A DNA stretch of 26,471 bases from the NCBI GenBank assembly GCA_026193355.1, contig JAPHTL010000084.1, positions 1 through 26,471 of the forward strand. The letters run 5' to 3'. The notes under the pieces were generated by a model that was not told the origin of the DNA, made no database searches, and was given only the letters and a program-made list of their open reading frames with translations. Both the position numbers and the translations under genes were made by a program. Of the stretch, positions 1-7,918 are shown one piece after another. Source of the stretch: Rhodospirillales bacterium. GTDB lineage: Bacteria > Pseudomonadota > Alphaproteobacteria > Rhodospirillales > JAPHTL01. Position 1 is the stretch's first letter. Each line of letters starts with the position of its first letter.

Positions 1-108
1 ATCTTTCCGTTGCAGGTACGGAAGCACCGTCCTGAACCTCGACAGAACTCTTAGTCTCAACCGTTTAAGGCTGAAAATCAATGGGTTGGGAAACAAATAA
101 CCGGCGAC

Positions 109-134
109 AAAAAGTTCACCGCACCGGTGCGGCG
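109..134 (-). terminator. Intrinsic terminator overlapping the recJ stop codon
   Basis: Reading the minus strand, the last recJ codons form a GC-rich hairpin. The 14-bp palindrome CCGCACCGGTGCGG (119-132) is extended by a G-U and a C-G pair to a stem of about 7 bp with a CCGG loop. The 3' arm runs through the TGA stop (118-116), and five T residues follow (113-109) after a short AAC spacer. This fits a rho-independent terminator for the recJ operon, although the T run is short. Confidence 0.55.
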
Positions 135-1924
135 TCATCAATCATCAATTGCGGGGTTATCCGTCCTTGCCAACGGTTGATCCGCAAACGCCCTGCGATA
201 TGAAGCGGCAAGCCCCCGGTGTTAAGAAGCGCGCGGCCGATATCACTGTCCACAACCCTGAAGGCGATGGCGTTGAGACGTCCCTCATTACCCGGCCCCG
301 TAAGGGTGCATCGGATGTGTTCCTGGGTTTGCCCGACGATGTCGGCACGCAGGATACGGGCATCCCGAACGACGAAACGGGGTTCAGGGTTGCCGGCGCC
401 GAATGGCTGCAACCTTTCAAGATCCTCGACCAGATCGCGGGTCGCCCCGGAAACCGACACCGCGCCGTCAAGGGTCATGATCGGTTCGATTCTGGCTTCG
501 GCGATACGGGCGGCAAAGCGTTCCTCCATGAACGCGCGCAGATCTTCAAGCCTGTCCCTGCCCACCGTAAATCCGGCCGCCATGGCGTGCCCACCGCCCT
601 TGGACAGGATGCCCGCCTGACGGGCCGCAAGAACCGTTGCGCCGAGGTCGATTCCGGATACGGAACGGGCCGAGCCAACGCCTTCGTCATCCCCAAGGGA
701 GACAACGCAGGATGGCAGGTTGTAGCGGTCTTTCAGGCGCGAGGCGACGATTCCGATGACGCCCGGATGCCATCCTTCGCCACAGGCCAGCACCAGCGCT
801 GTCGGCGGGGATTCGGCCGCCTCGATCTGCGCAATCGCCTGATCCAGGGCGACCTGTTCGATCGATTGGCGCTCCCTGTTCAGCGCATCAAGGCGGCGGG
901 CAAGATCCTTTGCCTCCCCGGCGTTGTCCGTGGACAGCAGGCGGGTTCCCAGATCGGATTCCCCTACCCGCCCACCGGCATTGACGCGGGGGCCGAGGAT
1001 GAATCCCAGATGATAGGCGCCTGGCGGTTCATCCACTCCCGCCTCGTCCCCCAACGCCGTTATTCCCGGATTGTCGCGCCGCGCCATGACCTTCACCCCC
1101 TGGGCGACCAATGCCCGGTTGATCCCCTTTAGCGGCACCACATCGCAGACCGTTCCCAGTGCGACAAGATCGAGCCACTGCATCAGATCGGGCTCTGGCC
1201 GGGACGCATACCATCCGGCATCGCGCAACGCCCTGTTGACCTGAACGACAAGCAGGAAGACCACACCAACGGCGGCAAGATGGCCGTGGGGGCTGTCGTC
1301 ATCGAGACGGTTGGGGTTGATGACGGCGAAGGCGCGCGGCAGGGCTGGTTCCGCCACATGATGATCGGCGACGATTACCTCAAGCCCGGCGTCCGCCGCC
1401 GCCGCCAGCGGCTCATACGCCGTAACGCCACAATCGACGGTGATCGCCAGAGATGCGCCCTGTTTGGCAAGGGACAGAAGGGCCGCCGCATTGGGGCCGT
1501 ACCCCTCCTTCATGCGATCGGGGATGTAGACCATGCTTTTCCCGCCAACGGCCTTGAAAAAGCGGGTCAAAAGCGCAGACGATGTCGCGCCGTCCACATC
1601 ATAATCACCGAAAATGGCGACCAACTCGCCCTTCATCACCGCAGCGGCGATACGATCAGCGCCCTTCTTCATATCCTTGAGGTGCAGCGGGTCGGGCAGC
1701 TGTTCGCGAAGGGTGGGATTCAGGAAACCTTCGGCATCATCCAGACCGACGCCACGACCGGCCAGCACCCGACCGACGACTTCTGGCACGCCAAGGGCCT
1801 GCGCCATGGCCAATGACGTCCTGTCGTCGGCCTGCCGGCTCACCCAGCGCCGACCTCCAAGGGATTTTTCAACGCCGAGGAATGCTTCGCGCCCTTCAGT
1901 GTCCGATGCCGTTGGATCGTTCAT
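116..1924 (-). CDS. recJ: Single-stranded-DNA-specific 5'-3' exonuclease RecJ
   Basis: RecJ degrades single-stranded DNA 5' to 3' in recombinational and mismatch repair. The 602-residue protein has the DHH-family order: GDYDVDGATS at 106-115, PDRMKEGYG at 135-143, VDCG at 163-166, DHH at 187-189 and GTVCD at 257-261. These carry the acidic and His residues that bind catalytic metals. The DHHA1-type region follows, with GPRVNAGGR at 311-319, EGWHPGVIGIVASR at 383-396 and GGGHAMAAG at 443-451, and then a C-terminal OB-like domain. Length is normal for the family. The ATG at 1924 has a GGAG Shine-Dalgarno six bases upstream. It lies 35 bp behind hom and looks like the last gene of that operon. 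Many alphaproteobacteria carry glpX between hom and recJ; it is absent here. Confidence 0.97.
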   Translation of the reverse strand: MNDPTASDTEGREAFLGVEKSLGGRRWVSRQADDRTSLAMAQALGVPEVVGRVLAGRGVGLDDAEGFLNPTLREQLPDPLHLKDMKKGADRIAAAVMKGELVAIFGDYDVDGATSSALLTRFFKAVGGKSMVYIPDRMKEGYGPNAAALLSLAKQGASLAITVDCGVTAYEPLAAAADAGLEVIVADHHVAEPALPRAFAVINPNRLDDDSPHGHLAAVGVVFLLVVQVNRALRDAGWYASRPEPDLMQWLDLVALGTVCDVVPLKGINRALVAQGVKVMARRDNPGITALGDEAGVDEPPGAYHLGFILGPRVNAGGRVGESDLGTRLLSTDNAGEAKDLARRLDALNRERQSIEQVALDQAIAQIEAAESPPTALVLACGEGWHPGVIGIVASRLKDRYNLPSCVVSLGDDEGVGSARSVSGIDLGATVLAARQAGILSKGGGHAMAAGFTVGRDRLEDLRAFMEERFAARIAEARIEPIMTLDGAVSVSGATRDLVEDLERLQPFGAGNPEPRFVVRDARILRADIVGQTQEHIRCTLTGPGNEGRLNAIAFRVVDSDIGRALLNTGGLPLHIAGRLRINRWQGRITPQLMIDDAAPVR

Positions 1925-1959
1925 CTTCCGCTCCGCAGGCCCCGTTTCCGGGACGTCTT

Positions 1960-3258
1960 CTAAAGGTGTTCGATACGGATAACGCGCGGGGGCTCCACCA
2001 CGGCGTCAAGGTTCGCGATCGACTCCAGAGAGCGCTTTAACGCGGCCTCTTCCGTGTCGTGCAGCGACAGGACCACGGGAACGGTGTTACCCGGCGCGCG
2101 CCCACGCTGGATGACGGATTCCATGGACACCTTGTTGTCACGCAGGATGGCCGCGACATCGGCGAAAACGCCGGGCCGGTCAACCACCATCAGGCGAACA
2201 TAATAGGCCCCGACGTGGCGATCCATCGTTGCTGGCTGAAGGGCTGTCAGCGCCGTCGCGGGAATACCGAAGGTCGGAACGGTACGGCCACGCGCAATAT
2301 CGACAAGGTCCGAAACCACGGCGGACGCCGTCGGCCCCTCACCCGCGCCACGACCGTAAAACATCGTGGTATCGATGAAATCGCCTTCAACGACAACGGC
2401 GTTGAATACGCCCTCCACCGATGAGATGGCCGTTGTCTTCGGCACCATGCACGGCGTAACGCGCTGTTCAATTCCGTGATCCGTCAGACTGGCGACGCCC
2501 AGCAGCTTTATCCTGTAGCCGAGTTCCTCGGCAAATTCGATATCAAGCGGCGAAATGTGGCGGATTCCTTCGACGGAAACAGCGTCGAAGTCAATCTCGC
2601 AGCCAAAGGCGACGCTGGTCAGGATGGAAACCTTGTGGGCGGCGTCGATCCCCTCGACATCGAAGCTCGGATCCGCTTCCGCGTACCCCAGTTTCTGCGC
2701 CTCGGCGAGGACGTCGTCGAATTCCCGCCCGGTTTCACGCATTTCCGTCAGGATATAATTGCAGGTTCCGTTGAGGATACCGTAGACGCGGCTGATCCGG
2801 TTCGCCGCGAGCCCTTCGCGCATCGCCTTGATGATCGGGATACCACCGGCGACCGCCGCCTCGTATCCAAGCGTCACGCCATTCGCTTCCGCCGCGCGCC
2901 CCATTGCCGTTCCGTGATGCGCCAGCATCGCCTTGTTGGCCGTCACCACGTGCTTGCCCTTGGCGATAGCCGTTTCGACAAGCGTCTTGGCGATGCCGCC
3001 AGATCCACCGATCAGTTCGACGATGACATCGACCTCGGGGTCATCGGCAAGGGCCAAAGCGTCGTCATAGACCTTTATCCCGTCAAGCCTGCCGCCCAGA
3101 GCCTCAATCGTTCCGAACGCGCGTTCGGCAACCGCGGTGACCCGAAGCTTCCGTCCGCTCCGGCTTTCCAGCGCGTCGGCATTGTCGAGCAGTACCTTGA
3201 GCGTCCCGCCGCCGACTGTTCCAAGACCTGCGATGGCTATGCGAAGTGGCGAATTCAT
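1960..3258 (-). CDS. hom: Homoserine dehydrogenase with C-terminal ACT domain
   Basis: This enzyme reduces aspartate semialdehyde to homoserine with NAD(P)H, the branch point toward threonine and methionine. The 432-residue protein begins with a Rossmann dinucleotide motif, GLGTVGGG at 11-18. It has TANKA at 106-110 with the conserved Lys109, GILNGTCNYIL at 160-170, and the substrate-binding GYAEADPSFD stretch from 191 that continues to about 209. An ACT domain occupies about 352-430 (VVDRPGVFADVA), the usual site of threonine feedback. Single-function enzymes of this layout are 430-440 residues, so it is complete. It lies 52 bp after the aminotransferase gene and 35 bp before recJ, all on the minus strand, so cotranscription is likely. 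Confidence 0.97.
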   Translation of the reverse strand: MNSPLRIAIAGLGTVGGGTLKVLLDNADALESRSGRKLRVTAVAERAFGTIEALGGRLDGIKVYDDALALADDPEVDVIVELIGGSGGIAKTLVETAIAKGKHVVTANKAMLAHHGTAMGRAAEANGVTLGYEAAVAGGIPIIKAMREGLAANRISRVYGILNGTCNYILTEMRETGREFDDVLAEAQKLGYAEADPSFDVEGIDAAHKVSILTSVAFGCEIDFDAVSVEGIRHISPLDIEFAEELGYRIKLLGVASLTDHGIEQRVTPCMVPKTTAISSVEGVFNAVVVEGDFIDTTMFYGRGAGEGPTASAVVSDLVDIARGRTVPTFGIPATALTALQPATMDRHVGAYYVRLMVVDRPGVFADVAAILRDNKVSMESVIQRGRAPGNTVPVVLSLHDTEEAALKRSLESIANLDAVVEPPRVIRIEHL

Positions 3259-3310
3259 TCCCTTGAGGCTCCGTCTTTTCGGGTGGTTCCCTGTTTCAGC
3301 CTACGGCTTT

Positions 3311-4534
3311 TCAGCCTTTGGTATTCTTCCTGCCATCCGCTTCTTCCAGAACCTTGTCGTAATTGTTCAGGAAGGCCTTGACGCTGCGGATCGCCTGACG
3401 GGTTCTGTGCAGGTTCTCGATCAGTCCAAAGCGCACATGGCCGTCGCCGTGCTCGCCGAAGCCGATGCCGGGACTGACGGCGACCCTGGCTTCCCTGAGA
3501 AGAAGCTTCGAATATTCCACCGAACCGAGGTGCTGGAAGGCGGGCGGTATCGGGGCCCAGGCGAACATGGTCGCCGCTGGGCTTGGAAGCGCCCAGCCGG
3601 CGGAAGTCAGCCCCTCGACCAGAACATCGCGGCGCTCCTTGTAGAGACGCCGGATGTCATCCACGCAATCCTGCGGGCCATTGAGGGCAGCGGTAGCGGC
3701 AACCTGGATGGGGGTGAACGCGCCATAGTCGAGGTACGACTTGATTCTTGCCAGAGCGCTGATCAGGTGCTTGTTGCCTGCCGCAAAGCCGATCCGCCAT
3801 CCCGGCATCGAATAGGTTTTGCTCATCGAAGTGAATTCGACGGCGATATCGCGGGCGCCGGGGACCTGAAGGATCGAAGGCGGCGGATCGATGTCGAAAT
3901 AAATCTCGGAATAGGCGATATCCGAGAGAACCCAGATGCCGTGATGCCGACAGAAATCGACAACCTGCGCATAAAAATCCAGATCGGCGATCTCCGCCGT
4001 TGGATTGTTCGGATAATTGAGAACCAGCGCCGTTGGTTTGGGAACGCTGTGGATCACAGCGCGCTCCAGCGCGGCCATGAAGTTCGGTCCCGGCGTCACG
4101 GGAATGTTGCGCACTGCGCCACCGGCGATGATGAATCCGAACTGATGGATTGGATAACTGGGATTCGGCACCAAAAGGACATCGCCGGGGCTGGTGATGG
4201 CGGAGGCCAGATTCGCCAACCCTTCTTTCGAGCCGAGCGTGACAATGGCCTCGCTTTCAGGGTCGATGGAGACGTTGAAACGGCGCTGGTAATAACCCGA
4301 AAGCGCCTTTCGCAATCCCGGAATCCCGCGCGAATTGGAATACCGATGGGTGCGCGGATCCTGAACGGTTTCGACCAGCTTATCGACGATATGCTGTGGG
4401 GTCGGAGAATCCGGATTTCCCATGCCGAAATCAATGATGTCCTCGCCGGCGGCGCGGGCTCGGGCCTTCATCGAGTTGACTTCGGCGAAGACGTAAGGCG
4501 GTAGCCTTTTGATTCTATGGAATTCCTGTTCCAT
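3311..4534 (-). CDS. alaC: PLP-dependent class I/II aminotransferase, AlaC-like
   Basis: A fold-type I aminotransferase of 407 residues. The PLP-binding Lys239 sits in SMSKTYSMPGWRIGF (236-250). Upstream are the cofactor contacts NYPNNPTAE (173-181), Asp205 and Tyr208 in SDIAYSE, and an N-terminal substrate loop FGMGNPD (37-42 region). The MPGWRIGF sequence after the lysine resembles AlaC, which makes alanine from pyruvate and glutamate. Close relatives next to hom in alphaproteobacteria are often labelled LL-diaminopimelate aminotransferase or simply aminotransferase, so the substrate is inferred. It lies 52 bp upstream of hom. An 8-bp hairpin lies 26 bp before its start, in the gap after the lipoprotein gene. 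Confidence 0.85.
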   Translation of the reverse strand: MEQEFHRIKRLPPYVFAEVNSMKARARAAGEDIIDFGMGNPDSPTPQHIVDKLVETVQDPRTHRYSNSRGIPGLRKALSGYYQRRFNVSIDPESEAIVTLGSKEGLANLASAITSPGDVLLVPNPSYPIHQFGFIIAGGAVRNIPVTPGPNFMAALERAVIHSVPKPTALVLNYPNNPTAEIADLDFYAQVVDFCRHHGIWVLSDIAYSEIYFDIDPPPSILQVPGARDIAVEFTSMSKTYSMPGWRIGFAAGNKHLISALARIKSYLDYGAFTPIQVAATAALNGPQDCVDDIRRLYKERRDVLVEGLTSAGWALPSPAATMFAWAPIPPAFQHLGSVEYSKLLLREARVAVSPGIGFGEHGDGHVRFGLIENLHRTRQAIRSVKAFLNNYDKVLEEADGRKNTKG

Positions 4535-4560
4535 CTTCCGTGATTCCCGTAAAGGTCCAA

Positions 4561-4583
4561 CGGCCGGGAAATATCCCCGGCCG
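4561..4583. repeat. GC-rich perfect inverted repeat between the lipoprotein gene and alaC
   Basis: Arms CGGCCGGG (4561-4568) and CCCGGCCG (4576-4583) are exact complements around a seven-base AT-rich loop. On the minus strand the hairpin comes 32 nt after the lipoprotein stop and 26 nt before the alaC ATG. No T run follows it in the direction of transcription, so it is not a textbook terminator. It could reduce read-through, stabilise an upstream mRNA end, or shape the alaC leader. Confidence 0.6.
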
Positions 4584-4615
4584 AAAAAGCGTTTGCTGTT
4601 GTAACGCCGGGGGCT

Positions 4616-5836
4616 TCAGTAGTCGATAAAGATCTCTGCTCGCCGGTTTCCAGCCTCACCGGCAGGCATCACCTCATAATAAACGGGGGCAACGTCCGCG
4701 CTGGCGCCGACATAGAGGGCATCAGCCTTGACGCCGAGGCGTGAAAGTTCACGCGCGACCCGGTCGGCGCGCTCGACGGAAACCTGAAGGTTCACCAGCT
4801 TGTGGCGCACGATATCCATGTCACGGGTCCGGCTGCTTGCATGACCAACCACCCGGACAACGCCGCCACGTTCACGATGAAGGGCGGCGACCTTTGCCAG
4901 AATATCCCTGTCAAGGGCCGTCAGATCGGCATCACCTATGTCAAACTGAATGGTCGCAACCTTGTAGGAATGCGCGGCGGCGCGTCCGTCATACTCGGCC
5001 AGCGAACGGGCAGTGCCATTTTCGACAGACGTCGATACGACACGGGAGGTCGGGGCCGATACGGGAGAAGGCGAAAGCCTCCGCGATTCATCATAAACCG
5101 CCTCGTTGGTTTCAACGCCGCCGCTGGAAACGACGATGGTTTCGAACACGCCGTCATCCTGCGCATCAAGGTTGCGCAACGTTCCGGAAATTTGCGGCTG
5201 CTCCTGCTTCGGCGCATTCGACAGGCGTTGGGCAAGTTGCTGACGATAGGTTTCCCGGACGCTTTCCGACGAAACGGGGGTTGATCTTGTGACGGGTGCG
5301 GGCGCAGGACGCGGCGCCTGGGCGACGCGGGTCGGCTCGCTTGTAACCGGCGTCACGGCCGAAGCCTTCGGCGGCGGCGGTTCGTTCGAAGCTATAGTCG
5401 AAGGCGCGGGAGCGGAGGCGCTCGTCGACGCAGGGGCGGTGTCCCCGCGCAGCGGCGAAACCGGGTCGCCCTGACGGCGAACCACATCGGATGAATAACG
5501 CGCGCGCTGGCGGTCAGCGACAAGCCCGGATGCGATTTCCTGACGCTCGGCCTCGCTCACCGCCTTGGGACGCTCCGGCGTTTCCCGAACCGAGGGGTAG
5601 CTGGCCGTTGCATCCTGCGGTGTTTGCGTCTCGGCAGCGCCTTCAGGCGCGGCGCCCTTCTCTTCACCGGAAAGGGCATCGGAAACGCTGCGGTACCATT
5701 CGACCGGATTGACCGCATCGGGAACGGAAGAACATCCAGCCAGTGCGGCAGGGGCGAGAAATGCAACGAACCAGGCCGTCGGGACGCGCCGCTGCGCGCC
5801 ACCCTTTTTCTTCATCGCAAACATCTTCGTCACCAT
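4616..5836 (-). CDS. OmpA/MotB-domain outer-membrane lipoprotein
   Basis: Predicted lipoprotein of 406 residues. The start at 5836 (protein MVTKMF...) is preferred over in-frame extensions because AGGAG lies seven bases upstream. A basic N-terminus and hydrophobic stretch (about 20-33) lead to the lipobox LAGC, with Cys35 as the expected lipidated residue. A long Pro/Ala/Ser/Thr-rich, probably disordered linker follows (about 55-285). Residues about 290-406 form an OmpA C-terminal-like domain, from IQFDIGDADLT to the terminal NRRAEIFIDY, which in this family binds peptidoglycan. It is therefore likely an envelope tether. It is the first minus-strand gene of the lipoprotein-alaC-hom-recJ run, 81 bp from alaC. 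A 15-bp palindrome sits just upstream of its ribosome-binding site. Its exact role is unknown. Confidence 0.88.
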   Translation of the reverse strand: MVTKMFAMKKKGGAQRRVPTAWFVAFLAPAALAGCSSVPDAVNPVEWYRSVSDALSGEEKGAAPEGAAETQTPQDATASYPSVRETPERPKAVSEAERQEIASGLVADRQRARYSSDVVRRQGDPVSPLRGDTAPASTSASAPAPSTIASNEPPPPKASAVTPVTSEPTRVAQAPRPAPAPVTRSTPVSSESVRETYRQQLAQRLSNAPKQEQPQISGTLRNLDAQDDGVFETIVVSSGGVETNEAVYDESRRLSPSPVSAPTSRVVSTSVENGTARSLAEYDGRAAAHSYKVATIQFDIGDADLTALDRDILAKVAALHRERGGVVRVVGHASSRTRDMDIVRHKLVNLQVSVERADRVARELSRLGVKADALYVGASADVAPVYYEVMPAGEAGNRRAEIFIDY

Positions 5837-5843
5837 TCCATTG

Positions 5844-5848
5844 CTCCT
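5844..5848 (-). promoter_or_regulatory. Shine-Dalgarno AGGAG that fixes the lipoprotein start
   Basis: CTCCT on the plus strand reads AGGAG on the minus strand, seven bases before the ATG at 5836. It excludes the open upstream extension of the reading frame, which starts in a non-coding, AT-rich region and would bury the signal peptide. Confidence 0.8.
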
Positions 5849-5851
5849 CGC

Positions 5852-5866
5852 GAACGATAATCGTTC
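5852..5866. promoter_or_regulatory. Perfect 15-bp palindrome, candidate operator
   Basis: GAACGAT-A-ATCGTTC: two exact seven-base arms around one central base, ending three bases before the AGGAG ribosome-binding site of the OmpA lipoprotein gene. An exact repeat with a one-base centre suits binding by a dimeric repressor. The loop is too tight for the full stem to form in RNA. The regulator is not identifiable from this window. Confidence 0.5.
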
Positions 5867-6075
5867 CGGTTTAGTCGCCAATCCCACATAGACATTGAGA
5901 ATCATGGGGTTGCACGTTGCCGCATAATCGTAAATATAGTACGAATAGTACAAATAAAGTCATAGAAGGAAACAGGTTTCAGGTTCTTTTTCACCTGTTT
6001 CTTCCGTTCGAACATTCAAAAATACCATTTATTCGCCACCAGACTGAGCGCCGCCTGATCATAAAGGATAGAGCA
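5867..6075. other. Divergent intergenic region between the lipoprotein gene and phaC
   Basis: About 210 bp, AT-rich compared with its surroundings. It holds a tandem ATAGTAC (5936-5942 and 5945-5951, 9-bp period) and an inverted repeat, GAAACAGGT (5969-5977) with ACCTGTTTC (5993-6001), around a 15-base pyrimidine-rich loop. Both promoters must lie here. I find no convincing -35/-10 pair. The repeats are candidate sites for a PHA regulator such as PhaR, but that is inference. Confidence 0.5.
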
Positions 6076-7875
6076 ATGGCCAATCAACCGGGCTCCATGC
6101 CCCCCCATCACGATCCGGAACGTTTGGCGCGCTCGATGGCGGAAGTGGCGGAACGCAGCCAGAAACTGGTGCAGGATTTTCTGAACAACCAGAACGTCGA
6201 TGGGGCGATCGAACATCCGGACCCCCTGAATGTCGGCGCGGCCTTTATCGAAATGACCCAGAAAATGATGTCCGACCCGTCAAAGATGATGACGGCGCAG
6301 GTCAAACTCTGGGCAGACTTTCTGGAACTATGGAACCGTCAGGCGCGGCGCATGATGGGGGAAACGGTGGAGCCCGCTTTTGCCCCGGAAAAAGGCGACA
6401 AACGCTTCAAGGATTCAGAGTGGACGGAAAACCACGTCTTCGACTTCATAAAACAGTCCTATCTGCTGACGGCCCGGTGGCTTTACAGCACGGCCACAGG
6501 CGTCGAGGGCCTGGACAAGAAGACCGCGAAGAAGGTCGATTTCTATACCAGGCAATTCGTCGATGCGATGGCGCCGTCAAATTTTCTGATGACCAACCCT
6601 GAAGTCCTTCGCGCCACGGTCGAAAGCGGCGGCGAGAATCTGGTCAAGGGGCTCGACAACCTGCTTGGCGATCTGGAACGCGGCAAGGGGAAGCTTGCCA
6701 TCCGGATGACCGATACCGAGGCATTCGAGGTCGGGCGGAATATCGCCACGACGCCGGGGAAGGTCGTCTTCCGCAATGACCTGATGGAACTTATCCAGTA
6801 CGCCCCGACCACGGACAAGGTCTACGCGACCCCGTTGCTGATTGTCCCGCCGTGGATCAACAAGTTCTACATCCTCGACCTTCGCCCGGATAACTCGTTC
6901 ATCAGCTGGGCGGTCGGTGAAGGGCATACGGTTTTCGTGATTTCGTGGATCAACCCGGACGCCTCCCTCGCACATAAATCCTTTGAAGATTACATGCTCG
7001 AAGGTCCAATCGCCGCCCTCAGCGCCATAGAACAGGCGACAGGGTCGAAGAGCGCCAACATCGTGTCCTATTGCATCGGCGGCACACTGACCGCGGCCAC
7101 CATGGCCTACCTGCATGCGAAGAAGGAGGCCGACAAGGTCAAGAGCGTGACGTTCTTCACCACCCTCGTCGATTTTGAGGACTCGGGAGAGCTCAGCATC
7201 TTCGTCGATGATGAACAGATCAAGGTGATCGAGGATCGCATGGCCAAAACGGGTCTGCTGACCGGGCGGGAGATGGCGACGACGTTCAACCTGCTCCGGT
7301 CAAACGATCTGATCTGGTCCTTTGTCATCAACAACTATCTGATGGGCAAGGATCCCTTCCCCTTCGACCTGCTTTACTGGAACTCTGATTCCACGGGCAT
7401 GCCCGCCGCCATGCAGAGCTTCTATCTGCACAACATGTATCAGGACAACAAACTGAAAGACCCCGGTGGCGTGGAACTGAATGGTGTGCCGATCGACCTT
7501 CGCCTCAACAAAACGCCCACCTATATCCTCTCGACGCGAGAGGATCACATCGCGCCATGGCGGGCGACCTATGCCGCGACGCAGATCTATTCCGGCCCTG
7601 TCCGCTTTGTTCTGACGGCATCCGGTCATATCGCGGGTGTCGTCAACCCGCCCGCGGCCAAGAAATACTGCCACTGGACCAACGACAAACTCCCCCCGAC
7701 ACCGGAAGAATGGGAGGCCGGCGCGAAGCAGCACGAAGGGTCATGGTGGCCGGACTGGAAGAAATGGGTTTCGAAGCACACCGGCAAGAAGGACACCAAG
7801 CCCCGGATTCCGGGCGACGGGGGGCTCAAGGCCATAGAGGACGCGCCGGGAAGCTACGTTAAAATCCGGATCTGA
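6076..7875 (+). CDS. phaC: Class I poly(3-hydroxyalkanoate) synthase PhaC
   Basis: PhaC polymerises 3-hydroxyacyl-CoA into polyhydroxyalkanoate storage granules. The 599-residue protein has the PhaC N-terminal domain (about 90-260) and an alpha/beta-hydrolase catalytic domain. The lipase-like box is SYCIGGT with nucleophile Cys333. The other triad residues are Asp490 in STREDHIAPW and His518 in SGHIAGV. The C-terminal PGSYVKIR is typical of class I enzymes, as is the length. The ATG at 6076 follows AAAGGA at a spacing of 7 bases; the open frame extends upstream to 5917, but that stretch is AT-rich control region. No phaA, phaB or phasin gene is in the window. An AEC permease follows 43 bp downstream. 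Confidence 0.97.
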   Translation: MANQPGSMPPHHDPERLARSMAEVAERSQKLVQDFLNNQNVDGAIEHPDPLNVGAAFIEMTQKMMSDPSKMMTAQVKLWADFLELWNRQARRMMGETVEPAFAPEKGDKRFKDSEWTENHVFDFIKQSYLLTARWLYSTATGVEGLDKKTAKKVDFYTRQFVDAMAPSNFLMTNPEVLRATVESGGENLVKGLDNLLGDLERGKGKLAIRMTDTEAFEVGRNIATTPGKVVFRNDLMELIQYAPTTDKVYATPLLIVPPWINKFYILDLRPDNSFISWAVGEGHTVFVISWINPDASLAHKSFEDYMLEGPIAALSAIEQATGSKSANIVSYCIGGTLTAATMAYLHAKKEADKVKSVTFFTTLVDFEDSGELSIFVDDEQIKVIEDRMAKTGLLTGREMATTFNLLRSNDLIWSFVINNYLMGKDPFPFDLLYWNSDSTGMPAAMQSFYLHNMYQDNKLKDPGGVELNGVPIDLRLNKTPTYILSTREDHIAPWRATYAATQIYSGPVRFVLTASGHIAGVVNPPAAKKYCHWTNDKLPPTPEEWEAGAKQHEGSWWPDWKKWVSKHTGKKDTKPRIPGDGGLKAIEDAPGSYVKIRI

Positions 7876-7918
7876 TCGGGTTGAAGACGCACGCCGCCTA
7901 CGCAGCATCGGGTCGGAA

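Noticed and set aside
1..115. tRNA or small RNA downstream of recJ
   Set aside because: I could not fold a cloverleaf or find T-loop and acceptor signatures on either strand; nothing else is recognised in these bases.
4561..4583. Hairpin before alaC as a rho-independent terminator
   Set aside because: No T run follows it on either strand, so it is listed as a repeat only.
5917..6075. N-terminal extension of phaC to 5917
   Set aside because: The sequence is AT-rich control DNA with repeats; a good ribosome-binding site and family-typical length support 6076.
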